DNA from: Hevea brasiliensis | Lineage: Eukaryota; Streptophyta; Magnoliopsida; Malpighiales; Euphorbiaceae | Direction: 5' to 3' | Assembly (NCBI RefSeq): GCF_030052815.1 | Contig: NC_079498.1 | Span: forward strand, 70,790,992-70,854,991 | DNA length: 64,000 nucleotides | Notes under the pieces: generated by a model | Databases searched by the model: none | Seen by the model: only the letters and a program-made list of their open reading frames with translations | Told to the model about the DNA's origin: nothing | Translations under genes and position numbers: made by a program | Shown here: positions 1 through 11,040 of the stretch, in pieces | Numbering within the stretch: the first letter of the stretch is position 1 | Layout of the letters: every line of letters begins with the position of its first letter

Positions 1-178
1 CGGCTGAGTTTCAAGGGATGCGTAAGACTTATCATTGATTCACGTCTTTGCGAGGAGAGGTCGGAAATGTGACCGCCTACCAAAGAGGGATCGGAAACGT
101 GATTAGCTACTCCGAGGAAACTTAGCACCGGGGATCGGTTTCAAAGTATTTTAGATCGGCCAAAATATGGTGTCGACA
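1..178 (-). repeat. Ogre-1 3' LTR, first 178 nt (truncated by window)
   Basis: Matches 15022-15202 with one substitution (A/G in the early GCGTARGAC stretch) and a small indel near the end. Read on the minus strand it opens TGTCGACACC, and at its inner side it abuts the PPT. The remaining roughly 4.6 kb would lie left of the window. Confidence 0.9.
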
Positions 179-192
179 GCTGCCCCTCTTTA
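179..192 (-). other. Ogre-1 polypurine tract (PPT)
   Basis: Minus-strand TAAAGAGGGGCAGC directly precedes the 3' LTR start TGTCGACACC. This is the expected position of the plus-strand DNA primer of an LTR retrotransposon, and it fixes the LTR boundary. Confidence 0.85.
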
Positions 193-312
193 CGTAATTT
201 CTATTAAAGGAAAAATTTCCGTATAGGAATTATGTAAAGATTCCGACTCATATTTTGGACGATTAGGTATTTGAAATTAGGGAACTAAAGCACACCTAAG
301 TTAATGACCTAG

Positions 313-960
313 AAAATTAAAATCAACTTAGATCTATAAACCAGAGGTTGATAACAGAAATTTAAATTGCATGAAATTAAAATCAACTTAGATCAAGGAA
401 CCAGAGGTTGATAACAAATGTAAATTGCATGAAATTAAAATCAACTTAGATCAAGGAACCAGAGGTTGATAACAGAAATTTAAATTGCATGAAATTAAAA
501 TCAACTTAGATCAAGGAACCAGAGGTTGATAATGAAATGTAAATTGCATGAAATTAAAATCAACTTAGATCAAGGAACCAGAGGTTGATAATGTAAATGT
601 AAATTGCATGAAATTAAAATCAACTTAGATCAAGGAACCAGAGGTTGATAACGTAAATGTAAATTGCATGAAATTAAAATCAACTTAGATCAAGGAACCA
701 GAGGTTGATAACGAAATGTAAATTGCATGAAATTAAAATCAACTTAGATCAAGGAACCAGAGGTTGATAATAAATGTAAATTGCATGAAATTAAAATCAA
801 CTTAGATCAAGGAACCAGAGGTTGATAATGTAAATGTAAATTGCATGAAATTAAAATCAACTTAGATCAAGGAACCAGAGGTTGATAATGTAAATTTAAA
901 TTGCATGAAATTAAAATCAACTTAGATCAGGGAACCAGAGTTTGATGGTGGAATTGCAGG
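313..960 (-). repeat. Tandem repeat array A in Ogre-1 3' UTR (about 11 units of 57-60 bp)
   Basis: Head-to-tail units built around ATCAACTTAGATCAAGGAAC and CAGAGGTTGAT, separated by a variable AT-rich spacer ending AAATTGCATG. Each unit holds an inverted repeat (ATCAAC with GTTGAT), so a transcript could fold into a row of small stem-loops. The last unit is a hybrid: its first half is type A, its second half type B (GATGGTGGAATTGCAGG). Tandem repeats between pol and the 3' LTR are usual in Ogre elements. Confidence 0.93.
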
Positions 961-1243
961 AAAATAAAATCAACTTGGATCAAGGATCCATAGATTGATG
1001 GTGGAATTGCAGGAAAATAAAATCAACTTGGATCTAGGATCCATAGATTGATGGTGGAATTGCAGGAAAATAAAATCAACTTGGATCAAGGATCCAGAGG
1101 TTGATGGTGGAATTGCAGGAAAATAAAATCAACTTGGATCAAGGATCCAGAGGTTGATGGTGGAATTGCAGGAAAATAAAATCAACTTGGATCAAGGATC
1201 CAGAGGTTGATGGTGGAATTGCAGGAAAATAAAAATCAACTTA
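961..1243 (-). repeat. Tandem repeat array B in Ogre-1 3' UTR (5 units of about 53 bp)
   Basis: Five near-identical units with core ATCAACTTGGATCAAGGATC and ending GGTGGAATTGCAGG. They are related to array A but more uniform, so they expanded later. The first two units have CATAGATTGATG where the last three have CAGAGGTTGATG. Confidence 0.93.
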
Positions 1244-1927
1244 CAAAACAAGTCTGACTTTGGCATATGAAGTTATTCCCTGAAAGAGTGTACTCAACAA
1301 GATAACGGCGGACGATTAATGGAGGAGGAGTTGCAAGACTGACCTATGATCTCATTCTTTCTGATGCCCTTTTCATTCCCGACTTTCTTCTTATTCTACG
1401 GAAAGCGCCCTTGCGGTTTTCACTTTCTCTTCGTCTATTCGGCTAGAAGCGCCTTCGGGTTCGCCTCTAGTTTTTTTTTTTTTAAGGCCGTCATTCCCCA
1501 AATCTCATAGCAAAGTACGTGAGGTTATCAATTTCTAATTCAAATCTTATGGCAAAAATTTAACTAATTAATAGCACATTAAACAAAGAGAAAGGGCGAT
1601 TAAAAGCGGCAAATGAAAAATAAGAGCGGAATGTATAAAGTTTAAATTTATAATTTTCTTGAAAAAAAAAGAAGATAAACTTTCTAAGGGTAAGGCCTTA
1701 GGGTTAGTTCTCACATATTCCTTATGGTTAATTTTGAAGTCTTTTAACCGCCATTATTTGAGTTCTTTGAAGTCGCATGTCGTAACGTCTCTTTTCTATC
1801 CGTGGTTTCATGCCCCCTTCCTTATTCCTCCACTTCGGTTCTTGGGACGCCTTTTGGTTTTCACCCCAAGATTTTTTTTTTTTTTTTTTTTTTTAAGACG
1901 CCTTTCGGGTTTCATCCTTTCTCCTTT
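1244..1927 (-). other. Ogre-1 3' UTR between pol stop and tandem repeats
   Basis: Noncoding. Contains T tracts on the plus strand (about 1471-1482 and 1871-1893; A tracts in the element's sense) and short copies of a CGCCTTCGGGTTYNCC-like motif. No gene is seen. Confidence 0.6.
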
Positions 1928-3180
1928 TCATGCATAGTATCTCTTGACAAAGGTTTCGGCATTCACGTGTCTCGGAATTCTTCACCGCCCATGTGAGTCA
2001 AGATCAAGGCTCCTCCAAAACGCCTTTTAATCACATAAGGACCTCGTAGGTTGGTGACCATTTGCCCCGGATCGCTTTTGGTTTGGCAAGATTTCTTCGT
2101 AACTAAGTCCCAGTTGAAATTCCCGTGGCGCACGCTTTATCAAATGCCCCGCCATTCTTCTCTCGTATAATTGTCCGTGACATGTCGTTAACCTTTTCTC
2201 ATCCAAAGAAATTCAATCGATCCAACTTGATCGATCCATTCTCGACTCATCGATCCCCGATTCCTTCAAAATTCTTAGGGACGGATTTCAACCTCAATAG
2301 GCAACATGACTTCCATCCCGTAGACCGTGAGTATGGTGTTGCCCGGCCGAGGTTCTTACTAAGTCCGGTATGCGTGGAGAGCGTAGGAAGCGTATCATGC
2401 CAATCCCTATATGTGACCGTCATTTTCCGGATTATTCTCTTGAGGTTTTTGTTCGCGGCTTCAACCGCTCCATTCATCCTGGGACGGTATGGGGAGGAAT
2501 TGAGATGTCGGATTCGTATTGATCACACGCTTCCGAATCTTCTGACCGCTCGTGTTCTTGGCGTTATCGCGACAATTTCATTCGGAGACCATGCCGGCAG
2601 ATGATATTGTTTCAAGAATTTGAGAAACGTGTTCTGCGTGATGTGAGCATAGGATGTCGCCTCGACCCACTTGGAGAAATAGTCGATGGCTACAAGGATG
2701 AATCGTGCCCATTGGATGCCTTGGGATTGATGGGACCAATCACATCTATGCCCCACATTGCAAAAAGGCCACGGTGAGACGAGATTGAACGACTTGTGAG
2801 GTGGCACATTTATCTGATCTGCGTAATCGACACTTGTGGCACTTCCGAAATACTCGATGCAATCCTTTTCCATTGTGATCCAAAAATACCCACGTCGCAT
2901 GATTTGCTTCGCCATCATGTGTCCATTGGCGTGAGTGGCACAATTTCCTCATGAGTTTCAAAAAGGATTCTCTTTGCTTCCTTTGCATCTACACATCTCA
3001 ACAATTCTCCGTTGGGGCTCCTCTTGTATAGGGTCTCTCCACTGGGAAAGTACCCTAATGCTAACCTCCGAATCATTTTCTTTTCATTTTTGCTTGCCCC
3101 TGAAGGGAATTCTCTGGTTCTACAGTAGACCAGGATGTCATGATACCAAGGCTTTCCGTCGGGCTCTTCTTCAATCATGA
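1928..3180 (-). pseudogene. Ogre-1 pol: integrase region, broken
   Basis: C-terminal part of the polyprotein, spread over several frames. About 2915-3178 holds the N-terminal zinc-binding part (WYHDI, a residue run like LGYFPSGETLYKRSPNGELL, then ...RCVDAKEA and H-containing ETHEEI). About 2523-2918 covers the first catalytic Asp region (FILVAIDYFSKWVEA). About 2247-2477 holds the catalytic Glu block (NGAVEAANKNLKRI) followed by YRDWHDTLP. The end is recognisable as FGGALILTHMGGEEF and VKRYYA before a TGA at 1928-1930. At least four frame changes separate these blocks. Integrase would insert the DNA copy; this one cannot work. It lies directly downstream of the RNase H domains, as in all Ty3/gypsy elements. 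Confidence 0.85.
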
Positions 3181-3249
3181 AGCAATAGGTCGCTCATCCT
3201 CACCTTAATCTTCAACGTCTCAAACATCCGCCCTTCTTCGATTTGAGCC

Positions 3250-4200
3250 ATAAATACTAGAGTAGCTAAGGCATCAAGCAAATTGATTCTTGTCTCTACT
3301 CGTGAGTGAAAGAGATTTCTTCAATTTCTTGATCAACTCCAGTAAGTACTTCTGATATGGGATCAACTTGGGATCCTTAGTTTGCCATTCTCCCTTGACT
3401 TGATAGATTATCAGAGCCGAGTCTCCGTACACCTCCAACTTTCTGATTTTCCTCTCTATAGCGGCATGTAGACCCATTACACAAGCTTCATACTCTGCGA
3501 CATTGTTGGTACAGTCAAATCCCAACTTAGCAGCTATTGGGAAGTGCTTTCCTTCTGGGGATACTAGTACAGCTCCGATTCCATTTCCCGATAAATTGAC
3601 TGCTCCATCAAAATACATCTCCCATACATCAGTTGGCTCATCTTCTCCGTGGTCTACTTCATTGATATGTTCATCAGGGAACTCAAAATCTAGAGCTTCA
3701 TAATCCGGATAGGGTTTTCTCGCTAGGAGGTCAAGAATCACGCTACCTTTCACCGCTTTTCGGGTCATGTAGACTATGTCGTATTGGGAGAGTATAACCT
3801 GCCACTTGGCTATCCTTCCCGGCACGAATGGGCTTTCGAATACATATTTGATAGGATCCATCCTGGAGATAAGCCATGTCTTGTGATTCAACATATAGTG
3901 CTTGAGGCGATTTGCTGTCCATGCTAACGCGCAGCAAGTCTTTTCTAAGAAGGAGTACCTCGACTCACAATCATTGAACTTCTTGCTCAGGTAATAAATG
4001 GCCCTCTCTTTTCGGCCGGTATCATCATGCTGTCCCAAAACACATCCCATGGAATTCTGTTGGACTGCCATGTACAGGATCGAGGCCTACTCGCCATGTG
4101 GGACCAATCGTGGGTTTGACAGATATCGCTTGATTTTCTCAAAAGCCTCTTGACAAACCAATCCCATTGAGTAGAGTTGTTTTTCCGAGTAATCAAAATA
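3250..4200 (-). pseudogene. Ogre-1 pol: dual RNase H (gypsy RNase H plus aRNH)
   Basis: A single 265-codon open stretch (3274-4071) contains two RNase H-type blocks. The first (about 3640-4071) has the worn gypsy pattern: GCVLGQHDD, AIYYLSKKFNDCESRYS, LEKTCCALAWTANRLKHYML, then AKWQVILSQYDI. The second (3274-3636) is a fresh-looking archaeal-type RNase H: MYFDGAVNLSGNGIGAVLVS (catalytic Asp), NNVAEYEACVMGL (Glu), VYGDSALIIYQVKGEW (Asp). A second RNase H after the first is a known mark of the Tat lineage, and this is the best single piece of evidence for that placement. A few frames are lost on the RT side. Confidence 0.9.
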
Positions 4201-5293
4201 GGCTCACTTTGGCAAGTGAGATTAGAAATAAACCTCGAAATGTAGTTCGCTTTTCCTAAAACTGCGCACCTCCCTTTCTCGCTTTTGGGGACGGCATTTC
4301 TTGAATAGCTCGAACCTTGTCCGGATCTACTTCTATCCCTTTCTCGCTACTATGAATCCCAACAGCTTTTCCCGATCTAGCTCGAATATGCACTTAGCAG
4401 GTTCAGCTTCAATCGGTATTTCCGAGTCTTTCAAACACCCTCCTTATCACCGAACGTGGCTCTCCTCTCCCGGATTTGATGATCATATCATCCACATACA
4501 CCTCCACTTCAATATGCATCATATCGTGGAATAATGTGACCATTGCGCTACCGTAAGTAGCCCCGCATTCTTCAACCCGAAGGGCATGACCCGATAGCGT
4601 ATCACCCCATTGGGTGATAAAAGCGCTTTATCCTTGTCTTCCTCGCCCATTGGGATCTGATTGTACCACGATGCCCCATCAATACACGAACATCCGCCCA
4701 AACCCGCGGCATTGTCAACTAACACATCAATGTGGGGGAGAGGGAAATCGTCTTTCAAACTAGCTTTATTAATATAACGGTAGTAAACGCACACCCTGAC
4801 TCTCCCGTCTTTCTTCATACCGGGTCGTCGTTAGCCACCCATTGGGGATATTTGACCACTTCTAAGAACCCGGCCATATCGCTTTCTTGACTTCATCCCA
4901 ACCTTGAGCGGTGTATCGATTCATTCTCCTCGCCGCTTCACCGGATCGCTCCTAATTAAAGGAATCTTGTGCGTCACTATCTGAGGGTCCAAACCGACCA
5001 TGTCATCATAGCTCCAAGAGAACACGTCGAGAAATTCCTTAAGCAGACCGATCATATCTCCCAACTCCTCACTCTCCACTATCTTAAGTTCCCTTTTTAC
5101 TTCTTCCGTGCCTAAGTTTATTGTGCACGTTTCGTCTTCACAAGGCACGAGGGAGGGTTCATCTTTTTCATTGCTTTCTTCTGTAAGGTCTTCCTCAGAA
5201 TCACTTGAAGTAATGGCAGTTATGGGGATTTCAAAATTAACCAGAGGAATTTCTGAGTCTATTGGATTATTAGGTGTTAATTGATGAATTGTC
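4200..5293 (-). pseudogene. Ogre-1 pol: reverse transcriptase region, broken
   Basis: The exon that follows the intron begins at 5293. Reading on the minus strand gives a short acidic linker (SSDSEEDLTEESNEKDEP), then LGTEEVKRELKIVESEEL, LLKEFLDVFSWSYDDMVGLD and HKIPLI, the usual lead-in to a Tat RT. RT motifs follow: KKDGRVRVCVYYRYINKAS (the YRD Asp is mutated), DDFPLPHIDVLVDN, YNQIPM, RVMPFGLKNAG, and the active site YVDD (4487-4498) in VEVYVDDMIIKS. Stops and frameshifts occur around 4920 and 4520. The protease expected between gag and this point is not recognisable. Confidence 0.87.
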
Positions 5294-5476
5294 CTGAAGG
5301 AATAAAGAATAGAACATGTTATAAGGATGGAATTACAAAGGAAAGAAAAAGAGTATTGGATTAAAAATGCGCTATTAATTCATTAATATTAATGCCATAA
5401 GAAAAGGTCCGTTTACAGTATTACACTTGCCACCACGGACAAAGTGATCAAGTGTAGATAACCAGAGGTACTTTAC
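5294..5476 (-). other. Ogre-type intron between gag and RT (183 nt, phase 2)
   Basis: Minus-strand donor CTCGA|GTAAAG at 5476 and acceptor with a long pyrimidine tract TTTATTCCTTCAG|GACA ending at 5294. Unspliced, the gag frame stops at once (TAA 5473-5475). Spliced, GA plus G makes a Glu codon and the frame runs straight into the RT exon (NLE then TIHQLTPNN). Ogre elements are known to carry an intron just before RT, and position and phase logic fit. Confidence 0.8.
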
Positions 5477-7162
5477 TCGAGATTGAGTACAGGGATATCC
5501 TCTGTTGTCCAGTTGTCAAGCTCCTGCTCTTCAGCCATTGTAAAAATTTCCTCAAAGTGAGGAATTAGCTCGTCTACCCTTAGTGCCAACCTCTCTCCAT
5601 CTGATTCTATCATATTTACTCCATTGCCCGCATTATGATTGGGCAACGGGTTTGAGGTAACATTGGGGAGGGAACCATTCCCCTCGATTTTCAACCACCC
5701 GTTCCGGATTAAAGCGTGCACTCTCCCTCTGAGTGCCCCGCAGTTGTCGGTTGAATGCCCTTGTGCCCCTCCGTGGTACTCACACCGGGCAGTGGCATCA
5801 TACCACCTGGGATACGGCGGCTGGATTGGGTCCAAAGGGACTGGTACGATTTGGTTTATACCGACAAGGTATCGGTATATTTCACTGAGAGGGAGGGGAA
5901 GGGGTGGATCAGGATTCCTCGGAGGTCTTTGGTTATTTTGTGGTGGTCGTGGTTGAGCTGGAGGAGGAGGAGGTCTTGGTTGGAAATTTGTGGGTGGGGC
6001 GACAGGGCGTGTTTGTGGATAATTAGGGACAGGAGGTGGAATGTTGGCGATGGTTTGGCCATAAGAGGGGGAATATGGCCGGTAGTTATTTTGGGGAAAT
6101 TGGGGGTAATTATTCTGACGGGTGATAGAGTGTACATCACCCTCCTTTTCTTGCCAAAATTGGCGCTTTCTTTACAGGTTCTCACCAACTCCTCGTAGCC
6201 TTCCTATTCTCGATTGGCTTCGATTCTCTCACCGCTTGGATGATATCCGAGAAACCGTTGGAGGTATTTCCGATCATCAAGTTGAAGTAGGAGCCTTCAA
6301 CGCTTCGATGAATAGGAGCAAAGTTCATTGTCGGTCACCGAGGATATACTTCAGCCTTCTCCCTCCATCGTTGGGCGTCGCTTGAAACTTTCCCGGTCTT
6401 TCGCACTGTGCTTCGAGGTCCTCTCGTGGGTGCCGCATCACAATTGAATTTGTACCGCTTTAGAAAGGTATCGGCTAAGTCCTTCCAGAGTGTAGCTTGC
6501 TCCTCGCCCAATTGTATGCACCATCTCGTAGCCGCCCGAGAGGCTCTCGTGAAAGAAGTGAATGAGAAGTCTATCGCCTTCCGTTAAGGCGGACATTTTG
6601 GCAATGTAGGTTGCGTGTGGATGCGGGATCCGAAGTTTCCGTGTACTTGTCGAAATCCGAACCTTGAATTTGGGTGGTACCACCACATCCGCACCAATCT
6701 TAGTGACGACACATCGATCGAACCATACATGTTCAAACCTCTATTGCCCTCGCCTTTCTTCTAGGGCAGATAGTTTCTCGTTATCTCTCGCCCTATGTTC
6801 TCCTTCCACTGTGTGATATGCTCCTCCAACCGGGAGCTGAGGGGTGGAGTAAACTGGATGGATCGGGATTGAAGGGTGAGGCTCGGCATTTGAGACAGCC
6901 GGGTAATAGGAGAAAGGTGGGTCATTATTCATGCTCACCGGATTGACAAAGGATCGCTGGTCCGAATGGGAGACCAAAGGTAAAAGAGGTTGAAGCTTGA
7001 TGAGGATCATTTGTTGTAGGAGGCGGAGGAGGTAATGGTGGGTTAGGTTCAAGTAGGTTTGTTCTGAGACATTTCCTTCATTAGTCTCATGATTTCAGAA
7101 AGCTGATCTTTCAATTCGGAGACCTGCCCCTGTAGGTTCTGTACTTGCTCCTGATTTTCCAT
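5477..7162 (-). pseudogene. Ogre-1 gag, broken
   Basis: Likely start is the ATG at 7160-7162, opening a short coiled coil (MENQEQVQNLQGQVSELKDQ, then LSEIMRLMKEMSQN) before an early stop. Next come a Pro-rich stretch (6741-7052: GGAYHTVEGEHRARDNEKLS and ALEERR) and the capsid core (about 6440-6690: PPKFKV, YIAKMSALTEGDRLLIHFFHESLSGGYEMV, worn). Between 5860 and 6430 the frame is scrambled and proline-rich. The last open block (5473-5835) has PYPRWYDATARCEYHGGAQG followed by HSTDNC, a Cys-His knuckle typical of Ogre gag, then NGWLKI and an acidic tail. Gag would form the virus-like particle; no full frame survives. Confidence 0.82.
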
Positions 7163-7568
7163 TATCTTTCTTGTTCGAGATCTTGTTAAGTACACTCGCT
7201 TGGGTTGAACTGTGTGCTTGGTCAGACTTGCCTTGTTTGAATCAATATTGATTTCCTGGGAGGAGTAAAAAGAAAATCTGAAATAAAATTTGGATTTTTG
7301 CAGAGAAACTAAAAAGTCCTGGTCTGGACGAAGGATACAAATGGCATTTGAGAGCCAAGTTGAAATCAGAAAAGGATAATTGCCTCACTTTATCATGGCA
7401 TCGCTCGATAGTCTGACCGTGAATGACGAGATTGAGTGCGCATTTATGATACTGGTCCATACAACGCATTTCAATTTTTCACATAACCCTAGCGAGGAAG
7501 TTCCTACGGGAGTCATACTATTCATTCACAAATTTTGCTAAACAATGGTCCAAAAATCACTTCATTAA
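7163..7568 (-). other. Spacer between Ogre-1 ORF1 and gag
   Basis: About 400 bp with no open frame of note. A spacer here is usual in Ogre elements with a separate ORF1. No splice signal or promoter is clear. Confidence 0.5.
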
Positions 7569-9440
7569 TCAATAATTTGTACATCGATCTTTTACATCGC
7601 CTAAGCTCGGAGGTTCTTTATAATGAGATGACATTTTCTCGAGATACTCATATAACCTTCCTTCTTGCTCGGCAGATCGAATGCTTCGTATGCACTCGGA
7701 TTCTCGTAATAATTCTTGTTTTCCTTGTGCTATTGTCCTCTCCACTGGTCTACATTCTCTTCGGTTCTTGATAGAGGGCACTTGTTTTTGTTTTTCTTTT
7801 GTTTGTTTAGCACACTCTTTCAAGATATCGTTGATGAGGAGTGCCTGTTCTTTTAATTCAAGCTTCTTCTTCTTGTTTTCCTGTTTATACTCTTCAACGA
7901 GCACCTCTTGGTACTTCATCCTTTCCTGAAGCTTACTATTCTGCCCTTTCATTTCTTTGACCTCAGCTTGGAGAGAGTTTCTTTCTTTTTCCCACTGTAC
8001 CTCTTGCTCTTCGAACCCTATCCTTTCGGCCCTTGCCTCTTCCTTGAGCTTTCTTACCCTTCTCTTAAGTTTCTGCTGTTGGTCCTCCAGCTGTTTTATT
8101 TGTTCCTGCAATTGTGAGTTCTCGGTATTTGCCTTTTGTAGCGAGTCAACCAGGCGATTATCAGCTTCCTCTAATAAGGCGTCTTGGCGAGGGTTGTCGT
8201 CCTTGAATTCTACAGTAGAGTGTTCTCGGTCCCTGTCAGTCCTCCATTTAAGATAATCGTCCGAGGCACTTGGGCCTTTGGGTGATTTCTCTATCAGAGC
8301 GATGCTTTCCCAAGACTTGCGAGCCATTTTCAATCCTTCTTCTTCCTTGAGTTCATGGTAGAAGTGTCCTGGTGGTATTCTTCAATGTTGATCACAGATT
8401 GTGTTGAGCCAAACTGCCTTGTTACCAGTGCTGGAGTGTAATTTGTATACCCGGTTATTCCAATTAGGGACACCGACTGAATACCTCCTGTACCAATCAA
8501 GACAGGTTGGCTTGACGTCCACGACTTCCTCCAACAAGAATCATGGCTATTGAAACTCGTAATCCGCTCCCGCCATCGCTTTTTCATTCTTCGCTTATCT
8601 CTTACCGTATCATCTTCTCTATGGGAGTCTGGTCAAGGGACCAAGTCAATCCTTTTGTCTACTAAGGACACATGTGACTGATAGTCCATAGGTATAATAC
8701 CTGAGAGCAACACTTAATGGACCCTTTCCTCGTTGTCCGCAGTAGTTAGGTTAACAAGGTTTCAGAAGGATTGCCGGTATCGGGTTGATCCTCGCCTTTC
8801 TACCGTCCAAAATACCTCTACCGACCGCTAGTGATGATCCCCAATGGCCCCGGAACAGGATCGGACCATAGATTCCCAAGGCGAGTGCTACTAAGCTTGA
8901 TCCCATCGCTTCTCTTGGAGGCGATGATCTAACCGCTTCTCAAGGTACGCCCAATACCATCCATACGTGTTCCCTTTGACTGTTTCTCGACTTTACTTCT
9001 TCCGGGAAAACCCAACATGTGTGCCAACCGCTTCCGTGTCCTGTCTATGCTCGAGGTGTAAGTAGATCCGGTTCGCAAGGAGTATGGGATCCCTAGCAAT
9101 GCCTCGATATTCTTCCATAGTGGGGACCGTGTCAATATCATTGAAAGAGAATACTCGCACTTAGGATTCCAAACCGACAACATGGCTTTTAATGCCGGAT
9201 TTGGACCTTGACTTGCATTAAGGTTGCAATCCTTCCGCATTTTCTTCAAATCGCACTTGACCTGATCGGAAGCGACCTCCATCTACTAGACAGACCCTCG
9301 AGGTTGTTCATTTTGACCTCTATTTCATCCAAATCCAGTGAAGGTAGCGAGCTAGCAGGCGCCTTGAAAGCATCGATTTGGGAGGGTACCGGAACATGAG
9401 CCGATTCAGACCAAAGTTTAGCATTCTCGAACCTTTTCAC
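7569..9440 (-). pseudogene. Ogre-1 ORF1: DUF7745-like domain plus long coiled coil, broken
   Basis: Extra ORF upstream of gag, in three open pieces. 9246-9440 is the N-terminal piece. 8929-9282 has an LSVWNPKCEYS...LLGIPYSLRTGSTY block, and 8330-8587 has LIGITGYTNYTPALVTRQFG. Both match my memory of the DUF7745 domain of plant proteins, but no search was possible. 7569-8333 (254 codons, intact) starts ARKSWESIALIEKSPKGPSA with SDDYLKWR, then has about 150 residues of Lys/Glu/Gln-rich heptads (a long coiled coil), and ends DVKDRCTNY. ORF1 is a known extra gene of Ogre; its role is unknown. Stops and frameshifts lie around 8590-8930. Confidence 0.78.
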
Positions 9441-10359
9441 GATCGACTCGAGGATGCCATGATAAAAATGATGCCTATCCTTTCTGCACTCGGTTTGGTG
9501 ATGCTCATGGAAGATTCGTTAGTAAGACAAATTAGGTAATTTTGAATCATACTGTTGTGAGTGACACGCATACATTTATCAAAGTAGGAAAATGTGTAAT
9601 TGTTTCAGAAGAATTCAATATTACCCTCACAACATGAACGAAAAGAAATCGATAGAGAGTAAGGTATGTGTAAACATGTCCGATTTTGTCCTATAATAGG
9701 GAGTCTCCTGATACCGGGTAAGCGCTACCTATCTGGATGGTTCTATCTTATGAGGCAGTTTACTACGGCTTTCACTATTGTGACGGTTTAGCTCAGATCT
9801 AATTTTTCTAATAGCCAGGTTCCCAAATTGCCCCTCATCAGAACAAGAGAGCCCCATTCTACCCCCATGATATTGTCGGGAAAATTCCACGAGTATCACA
9901 ATGGATAGAACGAGTTTCAATTTGAGCAGAGCCTTCACGGATACTAACGGGTAAAACCCACGCACCGCTACATGACCTCCTACTTTCCTAAAAGGGTAAG
10001 AAAGCCCGGTTAGGACTATAGTGTGTGAGGACATTGTGTAAGTGTTCGTGTGTGAAGGGACACTTTTACCTCTTCCCGATTCAGGGGATTTTATTTTTCC
10101 ATTTTTCCTTTTTTCCTTTTTCTTTGAAATGAAGAGCAATCGTAGGAGATAGAACAGGCAAAACAAAATAGTTAGCAAGAATAATAATTAGCATATAAGA
10201 CATTGCCGAGTGAGCCCTCTAACTATAATTTGATCGGACAAAAATTAAGCCTACTTTTGGACCTCTAGATCGGGTTAGGATACATGTTCCCGATGGAGTC
10301 GCTAAGTCGTCAGAACGGGATTTTATGTCGCCTGACTATCACTCACCGAAGTGGGAAAA
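9441..10359 (-). other. Ogre-1 5' leader between PBS and ORF1
   Basis: About 0.9 kb without a recognisable gene. It is the untranslated leader expected upstream of ORF1. A purine-rich tract lies at 10084-10130 on the minus strand. Confidence 0.55.
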
Positions 10360-10373
10360 GTGAGGAGTCGCCA
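10360..10373 (-). other. Ogre-1 primer-binding site (PBS)
   Basis: Minus-strand TGGCGACTCCTCAC sits about 9 nt inside the 5' LTR end. The TGGCGACTCC opening is shared with the Ogre-2 copy at 39435. I recall Ogre elements using a tRNA-Arg primer with such a sequence, but the tRNA was not checked. Confidence 0.75.
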
Positions 10374-10714
10374 CCTTAGTTTTGAGGGAAACTAAAGAAA
10401 ACCATTTAGGGAGTTAAATTAAAAATGAAACCACTTCAAAACAGAGATTCTAGGTTCGGGGTCCATTAACGGGTGGGGAAGGTGTTAGGCACCCCACCTC
10501 GTCCCTTAACAAGGGTAAGTAGATTTAATTTTGTGTCATTTATAAATTAGTTAGAAGGGCTATAGTGGGAATGTTAATCCTTTTGGTAAAAGGAATGTTT
10601 GATTTTTCACTAATTAGGATTACCCAGATACATAAGTAAATGAGACAGCCTTAGTGAGTTGGCGTTACGAATTGTTCTGGGTTTTGGGATTATCTTGCAT
10701 ACGGGTTGAAATTT

Positions 10715-11040
10715 GGTGTGAGAATAGGATAAGAACTCTCCTCCTATCTCTTTTTAATATTTATTTGAATAGAGACCGGATAAGAACTCTCCTCCGATCT
10801 CTACTGGATTATTTATTAAAATTCTAATTGGAGGTCGGGTGAGGGTCCTCCTCCGATCTCTTTTAGGTATTTATTAAAATTTCGAGATGGGAACCGGATA
10901 AGAATTCTCCTCCGATCCCTATTTAATAAAATTTTGAGTTGAGACCGGATAAGAACTCTCCTCCGATCTCTTTTAAATGTTTATTAGAATTTGAGTTAAG
11001 ACCGGATAAGAACTCTCCTCCGATCTCTTTTAAATTAGAA
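10715..11040 (-). repeat. Hairpin minisatellite in Ogre-1 LTR R/U5 (6 units)
   Basis: Repeated GAGACCGGATAAGAACTCTC followed by CTCCGATCTC, separated by AT-rich spacers with TTTATTAAAATT. Ends of each unit pair (GAGAnCGGA with TCCGATCTC), so each could form a stem. The same units occur in Ogre-2 at 38500-39065. Confidence 0.85.

Noticed and set aside
313..1243. Regularly spaced repeats that could look like a CRISPR array
   Set aside because: Spacers are near-copies of one another, the genome is plant nuclear, and the array lies in the Ogre 3' UTR. It is a minisatellite.
2125..2604. Open plus-strand frame of 159 codons
   Set aside because: Exactly antisense to the Ogre-1 integrase; the minus strand carries the recognisable motifs.
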